Shown here piece by piece: positions 48,315 through 57,627 of a stretch of DNA of 64,000 nucleotides. Each line of letters opens with the position of its first letter. Position 1 is the first letter of the stretch. This DNA is from Litsea cubeba (taxonomy: Eukaryota > Streptophyta > Magnoliopsida > Laurales > Lauraceae), in the NCBI GenBank assembly GCA_012931725.1, contig CM022945.1, positions 18,958,580 through 19,022,579 on the forward strand, in the 5' to 3' direction. Made by a program: the position numbers and the translations under genes. Under the pieces are notes generated by a model. It saw only the letters and a list, made by a program, of their open reading frames with translations, did not search any database and was not told the origin of the DNA.

Positions 48315-48369
48315 TTTGACACCCCCCCTCAAATTGATGCGGGTGAATCCACGAGCATCAATTTGCCAA

Positions 48370-50368
48370 CTAAGAATTGGCGTCGTGACCGAGGAAGTCC
48401 ATTGGTAAATATATCTGCAATTTGAAGTCCGGTAGGAATATGAGGAAGAGTAATTGCTTCACGCACAAATTCATTACGTATGTAATGACAAGCCACTTCA
48501 ATATGCTTTGTGCGTTTATGAAAGACATGATTTTCAGTAATCCGTATGGCACTGGTATTGTCGGCATAAAGAGGTGTAGGGCTAGATTGTGGAAATCTAA
48601 GGTCAGAAAGGAGACCCCAAAGCCAGACAATTTCAGAGGTTGCAGCCTACATAGCACGATATTCTGCTTCTGTTGATGATTTGGAGACTTTATCTTGTTT
48701 CTTACACTTCCAGAAGATCAACGAGTCTCCTAAAAACATGCACCAACCCATGGTAGACCGTCGACTATCAGGGCAACCAGCCCAGTTAGAATCTGAGTAA
48801 GCAACGAGAGAAGTCGAATTGCCCACAGGAAAGAAAAGGCCATGAGATGGTGTATGAAGAACATATCGAAGAATGCGCCGAACAGCAACGAGGTTGAGAT
48901 GGCGTGGTTGTGTCATGAACTGACTAACCAGATTCACCGCATATGAGATATCGGGCCGAATGATAGTCAAGTATATCAAGCTGCTGACTAAACGGCAATA
49001 CATTGTGGCATCAGGAAGAAGATCGCCCGTATCGTGCGCGAGCTGAAGATTGGCCTCAACAGGTATATCTACAGGAGTTGAGTTTTGAAGACCAGCCATT
49101 TCAATGAGATCCATAACATATTTTGTATTGATCGAGGATGAGACATTTTTTTGACTGATGAACCTCAAGGCCTAAAAAGTATGTGAGTGGCCATAAATCT
49201 TTCATATGAAAATATTCATCTAAGGATGTTTGTAGATGGGTGATCATGCCAGAATCTGTCCCAGATATGATGATATCATCTACGTACACCAAGAGGACAG
49301 TAATCCCATTTGAGGAGCGATGAGGGAACATATAAGGATCAGAGGCACTTTGAGTGAACTGTAGATGAATGAGAGCATCCCTAAACTTTTCAAACCAAGC
49401 ATGCGGAGCTTGCTTAAGACCATATAGAGAGCGTCGTAAGCGCGCACAGTCTCCTGCCGAGGCACCCATAATTCCTTGGGGAAATCGCATATATACTTAT
49501 TCCTTGAGATCACCTTGAATGAAGGCATTCTTGACATCAAATTGGTAAAGAGGCCATGAGTGAGAAGCAGCAATGGCAATAACAGTACGGATTGTTGTCA
49601 TTTTTGCAACTGGAGCAGCTGTTTCTTCATTGTCGATGCTATATTCCTGTCGGTTGCCCAGTGCGACTAACCGTGCTTTATAACAATCCAACGAGCCATC
49701 AGCCTTGAGTTTGACTGAAAAAATCCATTTGCAGCCGATAGGTTTTGCAGATGAGGGACATGGAACAATATCTCAAGCATGATTATCCGACAGTGCAGCT
49801 AATTCTTCGTGCATAGCCTTTTGCTAACAGTCATGCTTCACCGCCTGTAAGTAAAAAGTAGGAATATCAATAGAGGAGAAGGTAGCAACCAAGGATGTGT
49901 GAGTGAACCCATATTTTTCTGGAGGCTTAGAGAGATGAGTAGAGCGTCGAAGCTGAAGTGGAGATGAAGCATCATGTGTTGAAGCGGGGGCAAGATCAGG
50001 TGTCGGCGAGGGATCCGGAGGGGGAGGCAGTAGTGGAACATCCTTATGATGACGTTGTTCATAAACAATGAGTTGAGAAGAGATTAATTGTGTCAGAAAA
50101 ATCTTGCAGATGAGAAAACGAAGGTAAAGCCGATGAATGGGTAGGAAAAAAAAAACATTGATCTTTGAAAAATGTGACATTTCGAGAGATGCAAAGGCGA
50201 TTGATTGACCACGGGATCATAGCAGATATACCCCTTTTGGTGAGATGCGAAGCCAAGGAACACACATTGGACGGATTGAACAGTTAATTTGGTACGTTCA
50301 GTAGGATGAAGCCATGTAATAAACCATATACCAACCAAAAAGCTTAAGCTTATAGGTGGAAGGCCCAT
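48370..50368 (-). pseudogene. Copia pol remnant: integrase C-terminal part, reverse transcriptase, RNase H
   Basis: In order on the minus strand: integrase tail (WLHPTERTKL, VFLGFASHQKGYICYDP), RT front (RLVALGNRQEY, FDVKNAFIQGDLKE), RT core (SLYGLKQAPHAWFEK, VLLVYVDDIIISG, YFLGLEVHQSK), and RNase H (AYSDSNWAGCPDSRRSTMG, STEAEYRAM). Reading frame changes near 49495 and 49165, and a stop (TAG) after AEYRAM near 48650, break it; it continues with WLWGLLSDLRF and ADIFTKGLP. Gag and protease are not present. Confidence 0.9.
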
Positions 50369-50505
50369 ACAGGTATATTAAGACAGCAAAGCCTATTACT
50401 TAGGCGATGTGGGACTTCCTAACACTCTCCCTCACGTGCAGGTCCAATAGATTTCATGAATGGGCCTGTCATGTGGGCTAAACAAAAATAATGGAATCGG
50501 AATCC

Positions 50506-50517
50506 GCTCTGATACCA
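50506..50517 (-). other. Primer binding site of the 45-51 kb copia element
   Basis: The minus strand reads TGGTATCAGAGC immediately inside the 5' LTR, the usual copia primer site. Confidence 0.8.
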
Positions 50518-50718
50518 TATCAAAGCCGGCAAGAGAAGATGAGAGAAAAGACTTTGTGAATTCATACTAAATTATAGTAATTCTAATATAATTAGCATCT
50601 AATCATATATCTTAATAAGGTAAAAAATCAATTACATATCTATACACTCGAAGCTTGTTTTGATCCACAAATTAGACTTTATTTTGTCATGCGCAGTGAC
50701 CCACAGGCCCATTTGACA
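50518..50718 (-). repeat. 5' LTR (201 bp) of the 45-51 kb copia element
   Basis: It begins TGTCAAATGGGCCTGTGGG on the minus strand and ends GGCTTTGATA, where the split 3' LTR keeps the original GGCTTTGACA. It matches the three pieces of that LTR. Confidence 0.8.
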
Positions 50719-50723
50719 CCATC

Positions 50724-52457
50724 TACCATTCATTCCATCACCACGTCATACACTCAGTGCTACCTCGGCATCCAAGCAAAAAGTGACGCACGCACGCACT
50801 CACTCACTCACCTCCTCTCATTTGCTTGAGCTGAAAAAGGTGTCACTCTTTCTGCTAGCAATTTTGCAACAGGCACCAACCCCAAGAGCCACCTTCACTT
50901 TCTCCTTGAGGTACCTCTCTATCTATGTGTCTCTCTTTCAATGATCTTGGGTATATGTTTTCATTTTGTTCATTGATTTTGGAGACATGGGTGCTTTTTT
51001 CTGTATTCTTCTACTATTTTATCAATCACTAGTTTTGTCCAGTTTTGTTCGACCCAAAAAGAACAAGAGAAAACTGTATGCCGTAGCGGGTAAACGGTGA
51101 AGTCTCTGCCATGGGTTGGATTCAGAATTTTCAAAAAAAGGACGCTATCTTGATCCTTGTGTGGTGGGTGGGTTTGAACTCTGAGAGGCTTGGTTGGGGT
51201 GGGTTTCGTTTTGGAGACGGCTATGATTTTTGTGAGTATTGGTAGCTCTAATATTAATAAATTGATGATTGTAATGGGTTTTCTTCGGATTAGAGAATTT
51301 GGGCTCATAAGTCATGTTTCTAAGTTCTAAAGTTTTATTAAAGATTGGTTTTGGATGAAAATTTTGGGTTTTTGTGTTCTATTTTTTTTTTCCAACTCAA
51401 CCCTTCTTTTTGTTAGATTTTGAATGATGGTATAAGGGCTTGTTTTTATAACTTTGGCTCTTGTTATTTGTTTGGATTGTTGTTTCAGTTAGAGTTTTGG
51501 TTTATTAGAATTAGGGTTGTTTGGGTATTTTACAGGGGATTGGCAGATTAGAGTTTCTAACACTAATAGAGTTTAAATTAATTCTAACCAATTAACAAGA
51601 TATGGATTTGTGCAAGTTTATTGAGGATTTGTATGTTAAATTCTTACTGGAGCACTAGGAGTTTCTAGGAAATGAGCTTTTATCAAGATGTGTAGTAGGA
51701 TTTTTTTTTTTTAAATTTACCTGAGGAATTTTATAGTCCCATGTAAATAGCCACCTTTGGACCCTTCACTCTTTACACTTGTTTTTGATAAAAATCCTGC
51801 CCCAGGGGATTCATAGGATTTCAATTAGATTTTGCCAAACATGCCCTAATAAAAAATAAAATACAATGCAATTTCCATTCAAAAAATAAAATAAAAAGGC
51901 AATTTTGTATTGGGTATATTGAATGTACCCCAAATCTTCATCAGAACAAAGAATTGTTGTGTATCCAGAGCTTTCGGGTGGCATGGAAAATGACAACCAC
52001 CTCAGGCAAGTTGCCCCCATTGACTTGGAATTGAATTCAGGGGTATTTCAGGTTGGACCTGTAACGTAATGGATACTAATTTGTACAGAATACAGATATC
52101 CATCACATTGGCCTTCCTCTTTGGAAACATCCAAACATGCTGTAAATACTTGTTTCTCTTTTATAATTTATTCTCTGTATGCAGCGGATTTTGGTTGAGC
52201 GCTAAGACTTGCTAGAATATAATTCTCTTGGTTTGAATTTTCAAGAAATTACTGTATATCTTTATTCCTTTCCTTCTGTTTGTGTTTCCTTGTAGGTAAC
52301 TTCTTCTGGGATGGGTATGGTTTTTGGTTTTTGGTTTTTGGTTTTTGTTTGTGGTTTTGGGCTTCTCTGCGAGTGGCTTTCAGTGGAAATACTAGGGTTG
52401 TATTGATTTGATGATTTTGACGAAAATCGTTTGTGTCTGATTTTCAAGACATTCATC
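50724..52457 (+). other. Promoter, leader exon and probable leader intron of the acidic membrane protein gene
   Basis: Pyrimidine-rich sequence at about 50790-50908 ending CTCCTTGAG before GTACCTCTC looks like a 5' untranslated exon and splice donor. The acceptor could be TTTTCAAG at about 52448 just before the start codon. The space between is T-rich, as plant introns are. A run of four GGTTTTT units lies at 52318-52345. This structure is inferred; cDNA evidence would be needed to fix the exon. Confidence 0.45.
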
Positions 52458-53729
52458 ATGTTAAGGCAAACATCCAGCAGGAATCAAAGGAGCAAAGGGT
52501 TCAAAGTGCGACACGCTTTTCAGATATGCTTGTTGCTTGTTCTTTTTTTGTGGTTGCTTTACCAGGTCAAGCATTCTCATGATAAGAGGAAGGCATTTGA
52601 TGAAAAAAATAAGGAAGTTTCTAATAGTGCGGAGGTAAGGCATGAATTCTTGAAATTTGGGCGAAAAGATCTCGACCATGGAATAGAAAGAGCTTCTGAG
52701 CATGGTAACGAAGGAGAAAGTATAGAAGAAGAACGAGGAGGAGGAGGAGGAGGAGAAAGCAAAGAGGAAGAGGGCGAAGATGAAGAAAGAGGGGGTGGAG
52801 ATGATGAGATAGACGAAAATGATCAAGACAGAGCTGATGAGGAAGAACATGGAGAGGATTTCATAGATGAAGAAGAGAACGCAGAGAAAGAGGAGAACGA
52901 AGAAACTGAGAACATAGAAAGAGAACAGAATGAAGGAAAAGATGATGAAGAAAATGAGGTTACGGACACATCAGAGGATCAGAATCATGCTAGAACTGGC
53001 ATGAGTTCTCAAGAGGCACACGAAAAACAATATAATGGAGATGATGCCTCCAATGCCGTTGTTCCTATTACTCAAACAATAAGAAAAGTAGATATTGCAG
53101 TTCTGGAAAAATCACATGAGGAACACGTAGATAATGCTGAAAATAATGATTTAGAAGATGCCAAAACCAATAGAACTGAGGGTAGTAATGTTGGGAACAA
53201 CATTACGGAGATTACCATTGTTTTGGGAGATGATGAGAAGATTGATGTGTCTTCCATAAATGTAGCAACCAAAGAAGAAAAGGGTGCTGAGGTGAGTTCA
53301 TCTACAGCAAAGGACAAGTCTCATAATTTGACAGAAGTGTCTAACAATCAAACAATTTTGTATGGCACTTCACCGGCAGATGACATTGAAGTGCCTGGTT
53401 CTGTGCTTCATAATGTATCCATTGCATTGGATTCAACGCAAGGTGAAAAAGCAACAGTCAAAGTCACAACATCTGACAACGGCAAAACGAGCTCCAAAAC
53501 CACTGTATTAGTGCAAACTGAGAAATATAACACTACTGTCGCAGCAATTGAATCAGTTAATGAGGTTGGATCATCTATAACTATAAATGGGAATTATGGT
53601 GAAGTGCAGACTGAGACTGATTCTTCTAGTTCTTTGTTTACCCAAGATCAGAAGGCACCTCTCACACATTTGGAAACCTTGCCTGAGGCTGGTCAGGAAG
53701 GGAAGAATGTAAGAGATGCAGCAGCATAG
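52458..53729 (+). CDS. Acidic, glutamate-rich type II single-pass membrane protein of unknown function
   Basis: The single-exon coding region gives 423 aa from the ATG at 52458 (MLRQTSSRNQRSKGFKVRH) to TAG. The upstream in-frame codons to 52431 lack an ATG. A short basic N-terminus is followed by one hydrophobic segment (about residues 20-38, FQICLLLVLFLWLLYQV), then KHSHDKR. Residues about 75-190 are extremely rich in Glu and Asp with Gly and Asn. The C-terminal half is Ser/Thr/Asn-rich and contains several N-glycosylation sites (NRT, NIT, NLT, NQT, NVS, NTT), so it probably faces the ER/Golgi lumen or apoplast. No enzyme domain is visible. The N-terminal pattern RNQRSKGFKV-QICLLL-WLLYQVKHSHDK is one I associate with conserved uncharacterised plant proteins; that is recollection only. 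Antisense frames here are shadows of the GAA/GAG repeats. Confidence 0.85.
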   Translation: MLRQTSSRNQRSKGFKVRHAFQICLLLVLFLWLLYQVKHSHDKRKAFDEKNKEVSNSAEVRHEFLKFGRKDLDHGIERASEHGNEGESIEEERGGGGGGESKEEEGEDEERGGGDDEIDENDQDRADEEEHGEDFIDEEENAEKEENEETENIEREQNEGKDDEENEVTDTSEDQNHARTGMSSQEAHEKQYNGDDASNAVVPITQTIRKVDIAVLEKSHEEHVDNAENNDLEDAKTNRTEGSNVGNNITEITIVLGDDEKIDVSSINVATKEEKGAEVSSSTAKDKSHNLTEVSNNQTILYGTSPADDIEVPGSVLHNVSIALDSTQGEKATVKVTTSDNGKTSSKTTVLVQTEKYNTTVAAIESVNEVGSSITINGNYGEVQTETDSSSSLFTQDQKAPLTHLETLPEAGQEGKNVRDAAA

Positions 53730-55129
53730 GGATTGCCTCGATGGAAAGGTGGTAAAATGCCTTTGGACATAGATATAGGTGGGATGCTAGCTATATGTTT
53801 TTTCCCCCCTCTTTTCAAGGTAACATGTGCAAATTTGTAATGTTTACTGTTTGTATGAGTGATATCTGTTCTCTTGTATGGTAACCATGCAATGGGATTC
53901 TTCTGAGGACTAAAGAGAACTGTTCAGATTGAGAAATGAGTAGTGTATATTCCTCCATGTAAAGAAGTTTGTATAAGATGGACGTGTTTCTTGAAACAGA
54001 TAATGTATGCATGCATGTGCCCAAGGTTTGTTTCCATGATTGGAGAATATTTTTGCTACAACCAAAATTAACCAGCGATAAGTAAGCCCAACTTGCTTTG
54101 ATTCTCAGTAAATGGTGGGATGTAAATCGTATCTGCTTATAAATCCCATCCTTGTGTGATGTTGTCTTCTTTTAATCAGAGGTGTAATAGTTTACTTCTG
54201 GGCAGGTCTAATTTCGTGGAATAGCATTCTTTTTTTAAAAGATGGCAAACGTGTCGGGGTCAGGATGTGATAGTTACAAGAACAAGGCCGCATTTGATTG
54301 GCTTTCCAGGTGCAGGTGGTATCATACAGTGTCTTCTTCCTGTCATCATCATGTAACAATCAAATATAATTTTAAGTTACAGGGTGATTTGTTACTGGAA
54401 TGTTGGCAATATAGGTTTCGCCCTTTATGAATTTGTAAGCTTATCAGCATAAGTAAACTTCCCGTTTGTTTCTGTGGGTGGGAAAGGTGAATGAGATAGC
54501 TGACTCCTTTGGGGGGCTCAACATTGGGCGAGGGTGCAGGACCTGTAACCATGCCCCATTTTTATTTAAAGATCTGAACCTGGACATGCACCCAGATGTG
54601 GGCCTGGACATCTCCCGTGGTTTTATCCGGTGCATGTGGGTAGAAGGGTTTGCATGTGCCCCTTAAGGGATTAGTTTTCGGCTGTCCAGAATCGAGTGTC
54701 CCTTGGGCTCGTGGGTTGAGCTGAGCGGGAGATACCCTGGGTTATATAAAAATAAAGTATTTCTAAAATAGAATATTGTACATTATGCTTATTGAAATAT
54801 ACTCTAATCTCTGCTATTAGGGTTATTCGGGTCTGTTGACATGGAACCAAACATCAAAATACCCAAATAAAGGGTGGATGTTGGCCTGGGTGACTGGCCA
54901 TGGGCATTGGCCTGATGTTTCACTTGTGACCTCATTTCACCAGACCTAAAATTAGCCTGTTCTCCCCATTGAATTTGAGGTTGTGTGTGTTTCGGGTCAT
55001 GCACTCATGTTCCCAATATATATATATATATATATATATTTAAAAAGGGTCCTTTAAACTGATTTTTTGAATTTGAGATTTGTCAGGTGGGCCTCATTGG
55101 TCTATCAACCAGGAGATCCGTCCCAAACA
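53730..55129. other. 3' region of the acidic protein gene and gene-free spacer
   Basis: The first 300 bases are probably 3' untranslated sequence. A (TA)n microsatellite lies at about 55017-55040. No further gene was recognised. Confidence 0.4.
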
Positions 55130-55263
55130 AACAATATAGGGGTTTTGACCGTACAGGGTATAAAATACCCTGTATTCCTTGAAATGGTGTTGACCAAAAG
55201 TATATCCCAAATATGGGTATCATACTGAGAGCCTCTTTTTTTTTTCCACTTTTACCCTTTTTT

Positions 55264-55293
55264 TGCGATATCGCAAATATTTGCGATATCGCA
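55264..55293. repeat. Perfect 30-bp palindrome (left arm)
   Basis: The sequence is its own reverse complement, made of TGCGATATCGCA at both ends (itself a palindrome) around AATATT. An identical copy lies at 55967-55996 in the other arm. Confidence 0.95.
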
Positions 55294-55430
55294 TAAACTG
55301 AAGAGTTATTATATAAGCTGCTCGTTTTCCCTCCCTTTTTTTCCTCCGTTTGCAGCAAAAAGTAAGTCGTTTTCCCTCATTATTTTCCTGTAGCTGTCTT
55401 CATCTTTATAGGAGGTTCTCAAAAGGATGA

Positions 55431-55877
55431 AGCAATCACTCTTTCATTTCTCCAAAGGCATTTAGATGATTCTTCTTACATAATATTTGGACATGTTTGG
55501 AATTTTTTGTATACTCTGTCAAATGTTATGTTAAAAATAGTTGGGCATTGAGACACCAAAAACTTATGGTCATGGAGATACTTTGGAATTTATTCTTAAT
55601 TTTTTTGTTTGATTATATTAGATGAAACAAAAGATATGAAACGTCCTAAAAATGTATTTGTTGTAGCAATCGCTCTTTCATTTCTCCAAAGGCATTCAAA
55701 CGATTCTTTTTACACAATATTTGGACATGTTTGGAGTTTTTCATATACTTTGTCAGATGTTATATTAAAAATGGTTGGGCATTGAGACACCAAAAACTTA
55801 TGGTCATGGAGATACTTTGAAATTTATTCTTAATTTTTTTTATTTGATTGTATTAGATGAACAAAAGATATGAAAAA
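55431..55877. repeat. Two-copy tandem repeat, 234-bp period, in the foldback loop
   Basis: Copy one starts at AGCAATCACTCTTTCATTTC (55431) and copy two at AGCAATCGCTCTTTCATTTC (55665). Both run through TTGGGCATTGAGACACC to AAAAGATATGAAA with scattered changes. Confidence 0.85.
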
Positions 55878-55966
55878 ACAATGAGGAAAAACGGCTTACT
55901 TTTTGCTGCAAACGGAGGGAAAAAAGGGAGGGAAAACGAGCAGCTATATAATGACTCTTCAGTTTA

Positions 55967-55996
55967 TGCGATATCGCAAATATTTGCGATATCGCA
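55967..55996. repeat. Perfect 30-bp palindrome (right arm)
   Basis: Identical to 55264-55293. Confidence 0.95.
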
Positions 55997-56440
55997 CAAA
56001 AAGGGTAAAAGTGGAAAAAAAAAGAGGATCTTTGTACGATACCCATATTTGGGATATACTTTTTGTCAACACCATTTCAAGAAATACAGGATATTTTATA
56101 CCCTGTATGGTCAAAACCCCAACAATAATATATCTGAACCGTCCATAGTCCTCACATTACTTTCGTGGGGTCTGCTTGATTTTCTAGGTCATTTTCTCCA
56201 CCTATGATGAGAGTTAACCTCTTGATACCAACAAAACTCTTTTCAAGATGAATTGTCACGGAGGCCCAAAATTGGACGCTCGCCAAACTGTTGTTCGAGG
56301 ATGGATTCAAATCCAAAGAACGTCCCATTCTTCTCTTCTCGGGCCATTAAACTCGATGGCCATATATCAAGAGATTAAGATGGTCTAAGGTAAGTCTTGA
56401 TTGGCATAGTCACAGATGCCATCCATAGGAGATTTTGCAT

Positions 56441-56768
56441 GCTGTGTTTGGGGGGAAAATGGGGGGAGGAGTGGAGGGAAAATGGTTGCGGAGGGTGTTT
56501 GGGAAAGGGGGGAGGGGAAATGGGTGGAAAAGTTGGCAAAAATTTCCCCCCAAAACCAGGGGAAAAATGATGGAGAGAGGGGAAAGTGAGGCAATGGACT
56601 ATTTTGCCCTTTTGAAACTTTTGCAAGAGTAAATTGGTAAATTAGTAAACTTTTCTTCTCTTACTTTGTTACTCTAAGAGGAGGTACAATTAATTCCCCC
56701 CCTACCCTTCATTTTTCCTTCCCCCTCAAAATTTTCCTCCCCTCCCCTCCCCTCTTCCCAAACACAGC
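56441..56768. mobile_element. Probable miniature inverted-repeat element (about 330 bp)
   Basis: The ends GCTGTGTTTGGG and CCCAAACACAGC are inverted repeats; subterminal DNA is G-rich on the left and C-rich on the right in mirrored fashion. It lies between two copies of a 43-bp direct repeat (56396-56438 and 56780-56822, one mismatch by eye), far longer than any transposon target duplication. Confidence 0.6.
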
Positions 56769-56822
56769 CTTATCTCTCCCTTGATTGGCATAGTCACAAA
56801 TGCCATCCATAGGAGATTTTGC

Positions 56823-57511
56823 TTGATGCCCAATATTGAAAGTTTACACCAGAGTAAAATTCACACACAGGTGCACACATGCACATATTCACACACATGA
56901 AAATAGTAATATGAAACGTACTTCTCATTGTTAGTACCTTGGTAAACAATTTTAGTATCTTCAAACATATACTCCTCATTAATTCAATCCCCTCACCTTC
57001 ATGAATTGATCGACCCTCAATTTAATTTGATACTCATCTGAATTGTACTAACCATTTGATCGAATTTCATAAAAATATAAATTTAAGAAGTCATTAAACT
57101 TTGACCCAATAACATACATATTTGTGGTGATCTAATTTGGTTGTTTTTGTTTTCCTAAATCTAATTCAAAATGAGACTTTTCCATCACATTATCCTCCAT
57201 GATTGGTATGCTTCTAAGTTTGATAATTACATCTCATGCAATTTTTTGACAAGTTTCAATTAGGTCATTTTTATTTAAAAAAAAACAAAAAAAACAAAAA
57301 TAGGTCATCTTTGTCATTTCAAAAAGGAAAACAAAATGAAAGTAATGCTCTCTCACTCAATTTAACGGAGAGTAAAATAGTAAAAATAACTTGATGATAT
57401 TTTTGATATTTCTCAAATCTTAGAGATTTGTTTTGTAAAAAAGACGGGTTAGCCGAGGGACCCATCTGAAATTATTCCTTTCTTAAAACCCCCGACCTCC
57501 TAAAAGGCCTG
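56823..57511. other. Gene-free stretch upstream of RPS11
   Basis: AT-rich DNA without a recognisable gene; its 3' end presumably contains the RPS11 promoter. Confidence 0.4.
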
Positions 57512-57517
57512 TGAAAC

Positions 57518-57525
57518 TAGGGTTT
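57518..57525 (+). promoter_or_regulatory. Telo-box in the RPS11 promoter/leader
   Basis: The motif TAGGGTTT (complement AAACCCTA) lies 110 bases before the RPS11 start codon. Telo-boxes are known to be enriched in promoters of plant ribosomal protein and translation genes. A CT microsatellite at 57553-57577 follows within the leader. Confidence 0.65.
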
Positions 57526-57627
57526 TTTTCGCATCTCGATCTATCGCCCCCACTCTCTCTCTCTCTCTCTCTCTCTCCCAGCCCGTTCTGGCTTGCGTTG
57601 GAGTTGGAGGAGCTCTTGTTGTTGATC

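Larger units (their letters stand above)
45062..50718 (-). mobile_element. Ty1-copia retrotransposon with its 3' LTR split by nested insertions
   Basis: On the minus strand, the 5' LTR (50718-50518) begins TGTCAAATGGGCC and is followed by the primer binding site TGGTATCAGAGC. The pol remnant runs to 48370. A polypurine tract (TTTGAGGGGGGG) sits at about 48320-48331 just before the 3' LTR start TGTCAAATGGGCC. That LTR is cut by a hAT element (47565-48314), resumes at 47564-47395, is cut again, and its last 45 bases reappear at 45106-45062. The outer flanks CCATT (45057-45061) and CCATC (50719-50723) look like a 5-bp duplication with one change. Gag and protease are missing. Confidence 0.8.
55139..56120. 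mobile_element. Foldback-type element with 240-bp inverted arms (982 bp), Mutator-like flanks
   Basis: The left arm 55139-55380 and right arm 55880-56120 are inverted copies of each other, starting GGGGTTTTGACC, and agree at most positions. The flanks AACAATATA (55130-55138) and AACAATAAT (56121-56129) resemble a 9-bp duplication with slight change. Each arm contains a perfect 30-bp palindrome. The loop holds a two-copy tandem repeat. No coding region is present; frames across it are artefacts. Confidence 0.8.

Noticed and set aside
52461..52850. Minus-strand open frames rich in Phe and Ser
   Set aside because: They are the antisense shadow of the GAA/GAG-rich acidic protein gene.
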